From contig JACPHA010000019.1 in the NCBI GenBank assembly GCA_016188825.1, positions 52,762-116,761 of the forward strand: a DNA stretch of 64,000 nucleotides, given 5' to 3'. This DNA comes from Candidatus Pacearchaeota archaeon. GTDB lineage: Archaea > Nanobdellota > Nanobdellia > Pacearchaeales > GW2011-AR1. Below the pieces are notes generated by a model. It was not told the origin of the DNA, did no database searches, and saw only the letters and a program-made list of their open reading frames with translations. This document shows, one piece after another, positions 47,117 through 55,778 of this stretch (position 1 is the stretch's first letter; each line of letters opens with the position of its first letter). A program made the translations under genes and the position numbers.

Positions 47117-47766
47117 TAGTTGTTGATATTGAAACATCCGGATTAAGCCCTGTAAAAAATGGAATCTGGCAAATTGGCGCAATTAATTTTAACAATCCAG
47201 AAGAAATATTTTTTGATGAGGGAAGAATTGATTTAGACGACAATGTTTCCGAAGGAGCGTTGAAAGTTACAGGAAAAACTGAACAAGAGCTTAGAGACAA
47301 AAACAAACAAAATCAGAAGAGTTTGCTCATCGAGTTCTTTGATTGGATTAAAAAACAAAGAAAAAGTGACAGGAGATTAAATCCCATATGCCAAAATCCG
47401 CAGTTTGATATTGGTTTCTTACAGACTAAAGCTGTAAAATATGAATTAGAATTTCCATTTGCATATAGGTCTTTTGATTTGCATAGTATCGCGGCAACAA
47501 GATATTTTCAAATAAATGGAAAATTTTTAATGAAAGAAGGCATAAGCGGAATGGATTTACCAAATGTGCTGGGATTATGTGGATTAGAAGATGAGAGAAT
47601 AATTGTGCGCGGAGAAGAGATTATAAAAGAAGGCAAACCACATAATGCCTTAGAAGATGCAAAATTAACAACAGAATGTTTTTCAAGATTAGTTTATGGA
47701 AAATCTTTATTTAATGAATTTTCACGACATGAAATTCCAGAATATTTGGCAAGGAGTGAAAAATGA
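47113..47766 (+). CDS. DEDDh 3'-5' exonuclease (DnaQ-like)
   Basis: 217 residues with IVVDIETSGLSPVKNGIWQI (first Asp and Glu), NPQFDIGFLQ (Asp) and the KPHNALEDAKLTTECF motif (His and last Asp), the complete DEDDh set of RNase T/epsilon/ExoX-type exonucleases. It could trim RNA or proofread DNA. It lies between the Nudix gene and uL23 with ATGA overlaps; this position is not usual in archaeal ribosomal operons. Confidence 0.85.
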   Translation: MIVVDIETSGLSPVKNGIWQIGAINFNNPEEIFFDEGRIDLDDNVSEGALKVTGKTEQELRDKNKQNQKSLLIEFFDWIKKQRKSDRRLNPICQNPQFDIGFLQTKAVKYELEFPFAYRSFDLHSIAATRYFQINGKFLMKEGISGMDLPNVLGLCGLEDERIIVRGEEIIKEGKPHNALEDAKLTTECFSRLVYGKSLFNEFSRHEIPEYLARSEK

Positions 47767-48005
47767 TATTGAAACCTGTGACATCAGAGAAGGCGGTAAA
47801 AATGATTGATATAGACAATACTTTATTGTTTGAAGTTGAAAGAAAAACTAGAAAAAATGAAATAAAATCTGAAGTTGAAAAGATTTTTTCAGTTAGAGTT
47901 GATAGAGTAAGGACTTTGATTAAAACGAACAAAAAATACGCTTATGTTAAATTGAAAAAGGAGAATCCTGCAATTGATATTGCAACTAAATTGGGAATGA
48001 TATAA
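47763..48005 (+). CDS. rpl23: ribosomal protein uL23
   Basis: 80 residues: LKPVTSEKAVKMIDIDNTLL, KIFSVRVDRVRTLIKTNKK, YAYVKL. Full-length for archaea. Sits at the tunnel exit and binds SRP. Tightly coupled to the exonuclease gene upstream. Confidence 0.93.
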   Translation: MILKPVTSEKAVKMIDIDNTLLFEVERKTRKNEIKSEVEKIFSVRVDRVRTLIKTNKKYAYVKLKKENPAIDIATKLGMI

Positions 48006-48006
48006 A

Positions 48007-48315
48007 ATGACAGAGATTGAAGCACAATCATTGAAAGGAAGAAGATTCGAGCACCCTCTAAGAGCAGGACAACTAGTTAAAACTTTAGAAGAAGGAAGAA
48101 AAATAAATTGTTTGTACGAGGGAATTGGTAATTTAAAATTCGGCAGAGTTGCTAGATTTATTTTTGTTGGCGGATGGGGCAGACTTGAGAGTAGAGCTTA
48201 TGAAATGACAGACAGAGAAAAAGAAATTGTGTTAGGAGAAGAATTGACAAGTAAACGAATTGTTTACGAACCGACACATCAAAGTTATGAGCAGATATTG
48301 GCATTAACGAGGTAA
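48007..48315 (+). CDS. hypothetical protein within the ribosomal operon, 102 aa
   Basis: Not recognised. Soluble; SLKGRRFEHPLRAGQLVKTL then RVARFIFVGGWGRLESRAYE and KEIVLGEELTSKRIVYEPTH. Placed one base after uL23 and 12 before uL2. It could be an accessory gene gained by the operon. A mixed alpha/beta fold is likely, but no motif is diagnostic. Confidence 0.5.
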   Translation: MTEIEAQSLKGRRFEHPLRAGQLVKTLEEGRKINCLYEGIGNLKFGRVARFIFVGGWGRLESRAYEMTDREKEIVLGEELTSKRIVYEPTHQSYEQILALTR

Positions 48316-48327
48316 AAACGAAATAAA

Positions 48328-49026
48328 ATGGGCAAGCGAATAATTCAACAGGCAAGGGGAAAGGGAAGCAAGACTTATAGAGTCAGAAGAAAAGCATATA
48401 GTTTGAAAATAGGATACTCTGCAAAAACAGGAGAAGGAGAAATAATAAAATTAATACATTCTGCGGGGCACAGCGCACCTTTGATGAAATTAAAAATTGG
48501 AAATGAAATATTTTACAATCCTGCTTTTAATGGCTCTTATGTTGGACAGAAAATATTTTTAGGAGAAAGCGGAGAGATAAAAGAAGGAAATATTTTGGAT
48601 TTGAGAAATATTCCTGTTGGGACTAGAGTTTACAATATTGAAAGAAATCCCGGAGACGGGGGCAAGTTTATAAGAACTGGAGGAAGTTCAGCTAGCATAA
48701 CAAAGAAAACAGAAAACAATGTTTTTGTAATGATGCCGAGCAAGAAAGAAATTGGCTTTAATCCTAATTGCAAGACCACAATTGGAACAATTGCTGGAGG
48801 AGGAAGAATAGAAAAGCCGTTTGTTAGCGCGGGGAAGAAATATTACAAAATGAAAGCGAGAAATAAATTATGGCCCAGAACCTCTGCGGTAAAAATGAAT
48901 GCTGTCGATCACCCATTTGGCTCTGGAAGAGGCAAGAGAATTAAATCAAAAATCGCCAAGAGAAATGCTCCTCCTGGACGCAAGGTAGGGCATTTGAGAC
49001 CAAGACAAACAGGAAAGAGAAAGTAA
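48328..49026 (+). CDS. rpl2: ribosomal protein uL2
   Basis: 232 residues, close to archaeal length. QQARGKGSKTYRVRRKAYSL, GDGGKFIRTGGSSASI and the C-terminal MNAVDHPFGSGRGKRIK loop with the conserved His needed near the peptidyl transferase centre. Confidence 0.95.
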   Translation: MGKRIIQQARGKGSKTYRVRRKAYSLKIGYSAKTGEGEIIKLIHSAGHSAPLMKLKIGNEIFYNPAFNGSYVGQKIFLGESGEIKEGNILDLRNIPVGTRVYNIERNPGDGGKFIRTGGSSASITKKTENNVFVMMPSKKEIGFNPNCKTTIGTIAGGGRIEKPFVSAGKKYYKMKARNKLWPRTSAVKMNAVDHPFGSGRGKRIKSKIAKRNAPPGRKVGHLRPRQTGKRK

Positions 49027-49027
49027 C

Positions 49028-49441
49028 ATGAGAGAAGAAAAACACGATGAAGAAGTAAGAAAGAAGGAGATTTTTTATAGAGGCAAAAATCTTCAGCACC
49101 TGAAAACTCTTGATGCGAGAGAGATTGCTAAATATTTAGATTCCAGGACAAGAAGAAGCATTATGAGAAATTTTGATAAAATAGAAAATTTTACCAGGCG
49201 TGCTGAAAAAAAAATTGCTAAGAATAAAAAAATAAGGACTCATTTGAGAGATATTATAATAGTTCCAAAACTTGCAGGAATGACGATTGGTATTTATAAT
49301 GGCAAGAATTTTTATGATGTCGCAATTACTGCTGAAATGATTGGACACAGACTTGGAGAATTTGCATTGACAAGAGGTAAAGTAGTCCATGGCGCAGCTG
49401 GAATAGGCGCGACAAAAAGCTCCAAGGCTCAGAAGAAGTAA
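49028..49441 (+). CDS. rps19: ribosomal protein uS19
   Basis: 137 residues. RTHLRDIIIVPKLAGMTIGI and MIGHRLGEFALTRGKVVHGA are the conserved S19 core; IYNGKNFYDV between. Contacts the A-site finger and tRNA in the small subunit head. Confidence 0.93.
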   Translation: MREEKHDEEVRKKEIFYRGKNLQHLKTLDAREIAKYLDSRTRRSIMRNFDKIENFTRRAEKKIAKNKKIRTHLRDIIIVPKLAGMTIGIYNGKNFYDVAITAEMIGHRLGEFALTRGKVVHGAAGIGATKSSKAQKK

Positions 49442-49442
49442 A

Positions 49443-49994
49443 ATGATGGAAAAAAATAAACAAGAAGATAAAGAAAATATGAAAAAGGAAGAGAAAATTG
49501 AGAAAAAAGAAGAAATTAAGGAAAAGATAGTAGAACATGAAGCAGAGGAAAAAGAAAAACATGGGGAAAAGAAAAAAACAGAAGGGAGCAAAAAAGAAGA
49601 AGGCAAAAAGAAATATGAGGTAGTTATTAGAGGGTTTTCAATGCCAATTTCTAAGAAACATGGAATGTATATATGCAAACTTATAAAAAACAAAACTATT
49701 GATGACGCAATGCGCGGGCTAAGGGAAGTGATTGAATTTAAGAGGGCTGTTCCGTTTAAAGGAGAAATTCCGCATAGGAAAGGAATGGAAAGAGGAAGAT
49801 ATCCAATTAAGGCTTCTGCAAATCTTATTAATCTTTTAAAAGCTCTAAGAGGGAATGCAAATTCTGCAGGTCTTGAACTTGAAAAAACAATGATAACGAC
49901 AGCAATAACAAATTGGGCTTCTAGACCAGCAAGAAGTGGCGGAAGAAAAGCGAAAAGAGCTAATGTCGTGATAATGGCGAAGGAGATGAGATAA
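49443..49994 (+). CDS. rpl22: ribosomal protein uL22 with charged N-terminal extension
   Basis: 183 residues. The first about 55 are a Lys/Glu-rich extension (EKNKQEDKENMKKEEKIEKK and further), likely disordered. The core starts near YEVVIRGFSMPISKKHGMYI and ends RSGGRKAKRANVVIMAKEMR. ATG 49443 and 49446 are both possible; the extension lengthens it beyond the common archaeal form. Confidence 0.9.
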   Translation: MMEKNKQEDKENMKKEEKIEKKEEIKEKIVEHEAEEKEKHGEKKKTEGSKKEEGKKKYEVVIRGFSMPISKKHGMYICKLIKNKTIDDAMRGLREVIEFKRAVPFKGEIPHRKGMERGRYPIKASANLINLLKALRGNANSAGLELEKTMITTAITNWASRPARSGGRKAKRANVVIMAKEMR

Positions 49995-49995
49995 G

Positions 49996-50694
49996 ATGGA
50001 AGAGAAAAAATTTGTAAGTTTCAAGAAGGAAGAATTCAAGATTAGAGAATATATAAAGAATAGCTTGGGAAAGGGAGGAATAAGCTTTGTGACTATTGAA
50101 TACACGCCCGTGGGAGAAAAAATAAAAGTGTTCACAAGCAGGCCGGGAATAGTCATAGGAAAGAGAGGAGAAAAAATAGAAGAACTGACTAATTTTTTAA
50201 AAAAGAAATTTAGTTTGGAAAATCCGCATATTGAAATCTGCGAGATTAGAGAGCCATTGTTAGACGCGCGGCTTGTTGCAGATGAGATAGCAATGATGCT
50301 TGAAAGAAAGGGCTCTTTGAAATTCAAGGTTATAGCATATAAAATTTTGCAGCAGATAATTAAATCTGGAGCACTTGGAGCTGAAATTGTTTTATCTGGA
50401 AAACTGCCGAGCGAGAGGGCCAGAAGCTGGAGATTTGCAGAAGGATATTTGAAAAAAACAGGAGATCCTGCAAAAATTGTTGACAGGGCACAGGCCCAGG
50501 CAGTTACAATTCCGGGAGTTGTGGGAATTCAAGTCAGCATTTTAAAACCAGATGCGAAGCTATTAGATCAAATAAATGTTGATAACGAGATGAAAGAAAA
50601 AATAAGAGCCAATTCTTCTTTAGCAGAAAATAAAATTGAGAAAAAGGAAAATGAAGAGGTGAAGAAGATGAAAAAGTACAAGAAGGAGAAATAA
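49996..50694 (+). CDS. rps3: ribosomal protein uS3
   Basis: 232 residues. KH-type domain with GIVIGKRGEKIEELTNFLKK and C-terminal S3 domain with GKLPSERARSWRFAEGYLKK. The tail after residue 200 is Lys/Glu-rich and probably disordered. mRNA entry site component. Confidence 0.93.
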   Translation: MEEKKFVSFKKEEFKIREYIKNSLGKGGISFVTIEYTPVGEKIKVFTSRPGIVIGKRGEKIEELTNFLKKKFSLENPHIEICEIREPLLDARLVADEIAMMLERKGSLKFKVIAYKILQQIIKSGALGAEIVLSGKLPSERARSWRFAEGYLKKTGDPAKIVDRAQAQAVTIPGVVGIQVSILKPDAKLLDQINVDNEMKEKIRANSSLAENKIEKKENEEVKKMKKYKKEK

Positions 50695-50695
50695 A

Positions 50696-50896
50696 ATGGC
50701 AATTTTAAAATTTAAAGATATAGGAAAAATGAATGAGAAAGAAAAAGCTGATAAAATTAAGGAATTAAAATTAGAGCTTGTGAGAGCCAATGTTACTGCA
50801 AACAGAGCAAATGCCAAAACCAAAGAGATTAAAAAGGCAATTTCAAGATTAATAACGTTCAACAAACTCCATAAGGGGAAGTTGAAAAATAAATAA
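50696..50896 (+). CDS. rpl29: ribosomal protein uL29
   Basis: 66 residues, two helices: DIGKMNEKEKADKIKELKLE and NRANAKTKEIKKAISRLITF. Overlaps the SUI1 gene by one base (TAATG at 50894-50898). Confidence 0.9.
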   Translation: MAILKFKDIGKMNEKEKADKIKELKLELVRANVTANRANAKTKEIKKAISRLITFNKLHKGKLKNK

Positions 50897-51195
50897 TGGA
50901 TTCAAACGAATTCGGATTGCCAACAGAGGCCGACATGTTTGAGGAAATTGCGAAAAGCGAACAGCAGATAAGGGTGAGCATCCAGGCGAGGAGATATGGA
51001 AAAAAGATAACACTCGTCGAGGGTTTTGACAAGCACGTAGACATAAAAGCAATTGGAAAAAGCCTGAAGGAAGAGCTTGCCTGCGGAGGAACTGTGAAGA
51101 ACAACGTGATTGAGCTGCAGGGAGACCACAAGAAAAAAGTGAAAATTATTCTTGTGCGGCTTGGTTTCCTTGAAGAGTCAATAGTTGAAGTTTAA
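50896..51195 (+). CDS. translation initiation factor aIF1 (SUI1)
   Basis: 99 residues. IRVSIQARRYGKKITLVEGF, IKAIGKSLKEELACGGTVKN and IELQGDHKKKVKIILVRLGF are the SUI1/eIF1 fold. It checks start-codon pairing on the small subunit. In many archaea Rnp1 (RNase P p29) follows; here uS17 follows directly. Confidence 0.93.
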   Translation: MDSNEFGLPTEADMFEEIAKSEQQIRVSIQARRYGKKITLVEGFDKHVDIKAIGKSLKEELACGGTVKNNVIELQGDHKKKVKIILVRLGFLEESIVEV

Positions 51196-51219
51196 AAGCA
51201 ATTTTCTCAAGGAGAAAAA

Positions 51220-51558
51220 ATGGAGAAGGTGAAAAGGAAGAAAGAGAAAGAAGTAGCACTTAGAAGCCACGAGAAAAAGGCAGACGTAGTCGCAACTAGA
51301 GGAAGGACATTTGAAGGTTTTGTGACAAGAAAATTCCATAAAAGGGTCGCGATAGAATTTGAGAGAACTGTTTATGTTTCAAAGTATGAAAGATTTTTGA
51401 GGAAAAAAACAAGGATTCATGCAAGGCTTCCTGAAAACATGGAAATTGAAATTGACGATTTGGTTAGGGTAAAAGAGTGTCGACCCTTAAGCAAAATAAT
51501 TCATTTTATTGTTGTTGAAAAAATTAAATCTTGGAAAAAAGCAGGAGCGGAAAAATGA
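51220..51558 (+). CDS. rps17: ribosomal protein uS17
   Basis: 112 residues. TRGRTFEGFVTRKFHKRVAI, EFERTVYVSKYERFLRKKTR and HARLPENMEIEIDDLVRVKE give the OB-fold S17 pattern. Precedes uL14 with an ATGA overlap. Confidence 0.92.
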   Translation: MEKVKRKKEKEVALRSHEKKADVVATRGRTFEGFVTRKFHKRVAIEFERTVYVSKYERFLRKKTRIHARLPENMEIEIDDLVRVKECRPLSKIIHFIVVEKIKSWKKAGAEK

Positions 51559-51956
51559 AAGCAATAAGCGCGAGAGCTACAAGAGGACTAAATGTAGGAA
51601 GCTATGCTGTGGCCGCAGATAACAGCGGAGCAAGTAGAGTGAGGATAGTTTCGGTTAAGCATGGTAAGACAAGAAGAAAAAGACAACAGTTCGCAAAAAT
51701 ATCTGATTGGGTTAAAGTTTCAGTCAGAGATGGCAAACCTGATTTAATAGGACAAGTTTTTGATGCTGTTATTATAAGACAAAAAAAAACCTACAGAAGA
51801 ATAACCGGAGAAAGAGTCTGCTTTGAAGACAATGCTGTTGCTTTATTAAAAGATGACGGGGGAAACCCGAAGGGAACGCAGATTAAAGGACCGGTTGCAA
51901 GGGAGGTTCAAGAGCGCTGGCAACAGGTTGCCAAGATTGCTCAATTTGTGCTATGA
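51555..51956 (+). CDS. rpl14: ribosomal protein uL14
   Basis: Start ATG 51555 in an ATGA overlap with uS17. About 133 residues: GLNVGSYAVAADNSGASRVR, DAVIIRQKKTYRRITGERVC and FEDNAVALLKDDGGNPKGTQ. Ends in an ATGA overlap with the next small gene. Confidence 0.94.
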   Translation: MKAISARATRGLNVGSYAVAADNSGASRVRIVSVKHGKTRRKRQQFAKISDWVKVSVRDGKPDLIGQVFDAVIIRQKKTYRRITGERVCFEDNAVALLKDDGGNPKGTQIKGPVAREVQERWQQVAKIAQFVL

Positions 51957-52300
51957 TAAGAAGATTGGTTGATGAAGATATTGAGGACATTAAATTATAC
52001 GAAGAACATAAAAGAAATAGAAAAGTTATAAACAAGCTAAGAGTAAGGGAAAGATTCAGAGATTTCCTTTATTTATTGGATGATTTTAATAAGAATATTT
52101 CTTTGGCTCGGAATAATGGGGTTTATGCGGTAGGGAATTACGTTCTATGCGGAGCAATTCTAGGAAGAGTTCAAGAGGGCATAAGAGACGGAAGGTTCCC
52201 TGAACATTATTCTGAATTTGTCCAGTTAATGAGAGAAGACTTACAAGAAACGATTTCATTTAATTCAAGCAAAGAATTAAGGAGAATAAAACGAATATGA
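51953..52300 (+). CDS. hypothetical helical protein in the ribosomal operon, 115 aa
   Basis: Not recognised. Mostly helical and charged: RRLVDEDIEDIKLYEEHKRN, RVRERFRDFLYLLDDFNKNI, then GRVQEGIRDGRFPEHYSEF. It overlaps both uL14 and uL24 by ATGA, an insertion between genes that are normally adjacent in archaea. Confidence 0.5.
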   Translation: MIRRLVDEDIEDIKLYEEHKRNRKVINKLRVRERFRDFLYLLDDFNKNISLARNNGVYAVGNYVLCGAILGRVQEGIRDGRFPEHYSEFVQLMREDLQETISFNSSKELRRIKRI

Positions 52301-52728
52301 AAAAGAAATTTTCAACGAAATGGAAGAGCAGCAGGCAGAAAAGAAAGCAGAGAAAATATTTTTTAGAAGCTCCTCTGCATATAAAACATAGATTTTTAAG
52401 CGCTCCTTTTTCCAAAGAATTGAGGAAAAAGTATGGCAAGAGAAATATTCCGATACGAAAGGGAGATGAAGTGCTTGTCATGCGAGGAGCTTTAAAGAAG
52501 AAAAAAGCAAAGGTTGCTTCTGTTGAGCTGAAAAAAACAAGAGTTGTTTTGGAGGGCCTGCAAAGAACAAAAAAAGATGGCACAAAAATAAATGTTTATT
52601 TTCACCCGAGCAAATTGCAAATTCAAAGCTTAAACTTGGAAGACAAGGAAAGAGTCAAGGCTTTGGAGAGGGTAAAACAAGAAGCAAAAGAAAAACCTGG
52701 AGGAAAAGATGCATCAGACAAGAGCTGA
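52297..52728 (+). CDS. rpl24: ribosomal protein uL24
   Basis: 143 residues. HIKHRFLSAPFSKELRKKYG and IPIRKGDEVLVMRGALKKKK with the KOW motif, then INVYFHPSKLQIQSLNLEDK. Lys-rich tail. Overlaps eS4 by 20 bases. Confidence 0.93.
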   Translation: MKKKFSTKWKSSRQKRKQRKYFLEAPLHIKHRFLSAPFSKELRKKYGKRNIPIRKGDEVLVMRGALKKKKAKVASVELKKTRVVLEGLQRTKKDGTKINVYFHPSKLQIQSLNLEDKERVKALERVKQEAKEKPGGKDASDKS

Positions 52729-53329
52729 AGTAACAAGAAAATTGCCGATAGAACGAAAAGGAACTAAGTATGTAGCAAGAGCTAGGATTGATGTGAAAAA
52801 TTCTGTTCCTGTTGTTGTTGCTGTCAGAGACATGCTCAAGCTTGCAAGAACTGCTAAAGAAGTTAATGAAATGAGAAAAGAGAAACTTTTGAAGATTAAT
52901 GGGAAAGAAGTTAAAGATTTGAGGGACAGCATAAGGTTATTTAATATTTTTGAGGCGGACAAACATTACGTGCTGGCTTTGACGAAAAATGGAAAATTTG
53001 TCTTTGAAGAAACAAAAGAAAAATCAAGATTGTGCAAAGTTATAAACAAAAAAATCCTGAAAGGCGGAAAAGTGCAAATTAATTTAAATGACGGATCAAA
53101 CATTTTAAGCAAAGAGAAAATAAATATTGATGACAGCGCTTATTTGGATTTTGAAGGCAAGATAAAAAACCATGTCAAGTTTGATAAGGGAAAAGAATGT
53201 GTTGTTATTTCTGGAAAATATGTTGGCCTGAAAGGCAGAGTTGAAAGTGTGGAAGGAAAAAAAGCAAAAATAAGACTGGGGCATAATAAAATTGCTGAAT
53301 TGGAGAAAGGGAGCGTTATTGTAATATGA
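52709..53329 (+). CDS. rps4e: ribosomal protein eS4
   Basis: 206 residues, a little shorter than usual because the N-terminus is reduced. NSVPVVVAVRDMLKLARTAK, KINGKEVKDLRDSIRLFNIF and the KOW region KGKECVVISGKYVGLKGRVE. A strong GGAGG lies 5 bases before the ATG inside uL24, so the start is well supported. Confidence 0.92.
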   Translation: MHQTRAEVTRKLPIERKGTKYVARARIDVKNSVPVVVAVRDMLKLARTAKEVNEMRKEKLLKINGKEVKDLRDSIRLFNIFEADKHYVLALTKNGKFVFEETKEKSRLCKVINKKILKGGKVQINLNDGSNILSKEKINIDDSAYLDFEGKIKNHVKFDKGKECVVISGKYVGLKGRVESVEGKKAKIRLGHNKIAELEKGSVIVI

Positions 53330-53856
53330 AACAGGAATTAAAAAATATGAAAGAAAATGTTATGAGAAAACCTCTTTTAGAAAAGGTTGTGCTTAGCTGC
53401 GGGGGAAAGAGCCCCGAGCTTGAAAAATCAAAAAAACTGCTTGAGTTTTTTAGTGGGAAAAAAGCGCATCTGATTAAAGCCGGGCCCAAAAGAAGAATTC
53501 CTGATTTTGGTGTAAAGCCTGGTTTAGAAATAGGCACAAGAGTAACTTTGCGGGGAAATGAAGCAATTGATATTTTAAAGAAATTATTGGGGGCTATAGA
53601 CAACACACTTAGCAGAGAGCAAATTATTGAAAATGGATTTTCCTTTGGGATTAAAGAATACATAGAAATCCCGGGTTTTGAATATAAAAGAGAAATTGGA
53701 ATCAGAGGATTGAATATTGCTGTTACGTTTATAAGAGCAGGAATTAGAGTTAAAAGGAAAAAAATAAAATCTGGAAGACTGCCAAAAAAACAGCATGTTT
53801 CAGAAGAAGAAATAATAAATTTCATGGAGGACAATTTTAAGACAGAGATAAGATGA
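53326..53856 (+). CDS. rpl5: ribosomal protein uL5
   Basis: 176 residues. RKPLLEKVVLSCGGKSPELE, GPKRRIPDFGVKPGLEIGTR and GIKEYIEIPGFEYKREIGIR with RGLNIAVTF. Joins 5S rRNA in the large subunit. ATGA overlaps on both sides. Confidence 0.93.
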   Translation: MKQELKNMKENVMRKPLLEKVVLSCGGKSPELEKSKKLLEFFSGKKAHLIKAGPKRRIPDFGVKPGLEIGTRVTLRGNEAIDILKKLLGAIDNTLSREQIIENGFSFGIKEYIEIPGFEYKREIGIRGLNIAVTFIRAGIRVKRKKIKSGRLPKKQHVSEEEIINFMEDNFKTEIR

Positions 53857-54278
53857 TTGTAGATTTAATAAATATTGAAGGAAGAAAAGTCGGCGGCGAA
53901 AAGATTTTGAAATATTTGGATGAACAATTAAAGGGCAATAATTGCGTTGTGGTTGGAGTTGATATACCTTCAGGAATTGAAGAATTTTGGGTTGCTAGTG
54001 ATACTGCCTTATATGATGGAAGAGGACCTACCGAATTTGGTAAATATGATGCTGGTTGTTTCTTTTTCAGAGGACCAACTGATGATATACTAAGAGTTAA
54101 AATTTGGGGAAAATTTATTAAACTAAAACCAGATAAATCTAGAATTGTTTTTGATGTAAATAGTTCTAAAGTAAGAAATGAATTAGATTATTCAATATTT
54201 CTTGATTATTTGAAAATTAATCATCCACATTATAGACGAGCATTTATAATGTTAAAATCTGGGGGCTTGGTAAAATGA
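53853..54278 (+). CDS. hypothetical protein in the ribosomal operon, 141 aa
   Basis: Not recognised. VDLINIEGRKVGGEKILKYL, NNCVVVGVDIPSGIEEFWVA, GPTEFGKYDAGCFFFRGPTD. Alpha/beta look; no catalytic motif clear. Lies between uL5 and uS14 with ATGA overlaps on both ends. Confidence 0.5.
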   Translation: MIVDLINIEGRKVGGEKILKYLDEQLKGNNCVVVGVDIPSGIEEFWVASDTALYDGRGPTEFGKYDAGCFFFRGPTDDILRVKIWGKFIKLKPDKSRIVFDVNSSKVRNELDYSIFLDYLKINHPHYRRAFIMLKSGGLVK

Positions 54279-54505
54279 CGGCAGGTGATTGGAGAAAAAT
54301 ATTGAAGCAGTTAAGAAGCAAGCCTCTTGTGATGAAGAAATTTTTAAGATTTTGCAAACCGAGAGAGAGAAAAACGGGAATTGCAGTAAAGAAATGCGAG
54401 AGATGCGGCAGGTTTGGGGCTCATTTAAGTCAATATAATCTAAATTTATGCAGGCAGTGCTTCAGAGAAATTGCTGAAGAGATCGGCTTTAATAAATACA
54501 GCTAA
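54275..54505 (+). CDS. rps14: ribosomal protein uS14, zinc-binding
   Basis: 76 residues. The N-terminal part is longer than in the minimal archaeal type; KKCERCGRFGAHLSQYNLNL followed by CRQCFRE holds the CxxC..CxxC zinc site. Ends two bases before uS8. Confidence 0.9.
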   Translation: MTAGDWRKILKQLRSKPLVMKKFLRFCKPRERKTGIAVKKCERCGRFGAHLSQYNLNLCRQCFREIAEEIGFNKYS

Positions 54506-54506
54506 A

Positions 54507-54881
54507 ATGTCGCAGGATATAGTTTCAGACGCTTTGAATAGAATAATGAATGCTGAGAGAGCGAGAAAGAAAGAGGTAAGAATAAAACAGCATTCAAAAC
54601 TTCTTATGTCTATTTTAGCTATAGCTAAGCTGAAAGGATATGTGAAGAATTACGGTTTAGAAAAAAAAGAGCTTGTTGTTGAAATTGGGAAGCTGAATTC
54701 ATGCAAAGCTGTAAAACCAAGATATATGATTAGAGTTGGTGAAATTGAAAAATATGTTAAAAGATATTTGCCTGCTAAAGATATTGGAATATTGGTCATA
54801 TCGACCTCGAAAGGACTTGTTACACATCTTACTGCTTATGAAAGAAATTTTGGGGGAAGCTTAATAGCTTATTTCTATTGA
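54507..54881 (+). CDS. rps8: ribosomal protein uS8
   Basis: Start ATG 54507 (MSQDIVSDALNRIMNAERAR), one base after the uS14 stop; the frame is open upstream but that would overlap. 124 residues; LVISTSKGLVTHLTAYERNF near the end is the conserved rRNA-binding region. Confidence 0.92.
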   Translation: MSQDIVSDALNRIMNAERARKKEVRIKQHSKLLMSILAIAKLKGYVKNYGLEKKELVVEIGKLNSCKAVKPRYMIRVGEIEKYVKRYLPAKDIGILVISTSKGLVTHLTAYERNFGGSLIAYFY

Positions 54882-54882
54882 G

Positions 54883-55425
54883 ATGAAACAAAAAATAATT
54901 GAAAAAATCGAGATTCCCGAAGGCGTTTCATGCAGTTATGAAAATGGAATTTTAAAGTGCCAAAAATCTGGAGCAGAAACTTCAAGAGAAATAAAAGAGC
55001 CTAAGATAAAAATAAAAATAGAAGGGCAGGAAATTATTTTAGAAGCAAAAAAGGGAAATAAAAGTGATTTTAGATTAATTAAAACTTATGCTGCGCACAT
55101 AAGAAATTTATTTTGGGGGCTGAGTAAAAAATTTACCTACATTCTAGAAATTTGTCATGTTCATTTTCCTGTGACACTAAAAGTTGAAAATGATGTTCTC
55201 ACCATAAATAATTTTCTTGGAGAGAAGACTCCCAGACATGCTGAAATTATTCCAAATGTTCATGTTGAGATTAAAGGCTCTAAAATTATTGTTTCCTCTT
55301 CGGACAAGGAAGCTGCTGGACAGACGGCTGCTAATTTTGAAAAAGCAACAAAAATAAGGTCGCGAGACAGGAGAATTTTTCAAGACGGGATATTTTTGGT
55401 TGAAAAACCTGGGAGAGAAATATGA
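54883..55425 (+). CDS. rpl6: ribosomal protein uL6
   Basis: 180 residues. IEKIEIPEGVSCSYENGILK, then KTYAAHIRNLFWGLSKKFTY and NNFLGEKTPRHAEIIPNVHV; the C-terminal end SRDRRIFQDGIFLVEKPGRE is typical. Overlaps eL32 at ATGA. Confidence 0.93.
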   Translation: MKQKIIEKIEIPEGVSCSYENGILKCQKSGAETSREIKEPKIKIKIEGQEIILEAKKGNKSDFRLIKTYAAHIRNLFWGLSKKFTYILEICHVHFPVTLKVENDVLTINNFLGEKTPRHAEIIPNVHVEIKGSKIIVSSSDKEAAGQTAANFEKATKIRSRDRRIFQDGIFLVEKPGREI

Positions 55426-55778
55426 GCAAAGAATTTATGAGACAAGACTGGATGAGACACTTGAGACTTGGCAAAATAAGAAGGAAAAAGCAAAAGTGGA
55501 GAAGACCTAAAGGAAGAGACAGCAAGATGAGATTAAAGCAAAAATCTTATCCTAAGTCTGTTGCAATCGGATATAAAAAATCAAAAACCTCACAGGGAAA
55601 AATAAATGGTTTAAAAATTATTTTGATAAATAATCTTAAAGATTTAAAAAAAGTTGGAAAGAGTAGCTTGGCAATTTTGGGAGGAAAAGTCGGTGCAAAA
55701 AAGAAGTTAGACATAATAAAAAAGGCAGAAGAAGAGAAAATCAAGATAATCAATGTTGGAGGAAAAAATGAAACTTGA
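55422..55778 (+). CDS. rpl32e: ribosomal protein eL32
   Basis: 118 residues. QDWMRHLRLGKIRRKKQKWR, GRDSKMRLKQKSYPKSVAIG and the KVGKSSLAILGGKVGAKKKL tail. Archaea/eukaryote-specific. Its 3' end overlaps eL19 by 11 bases. Confidence 0.9.
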   Translation: MSKEFMRQDWMRHLRLGKIRRKKQKWRRPKGRDSKMRLKQKSYPKSVAIGYKKSKTSQGKINGLKIILINNLKDLKKVGKSSLAILGGKVGAKKKLDIIKKAEEEKIKIINVGGKNET

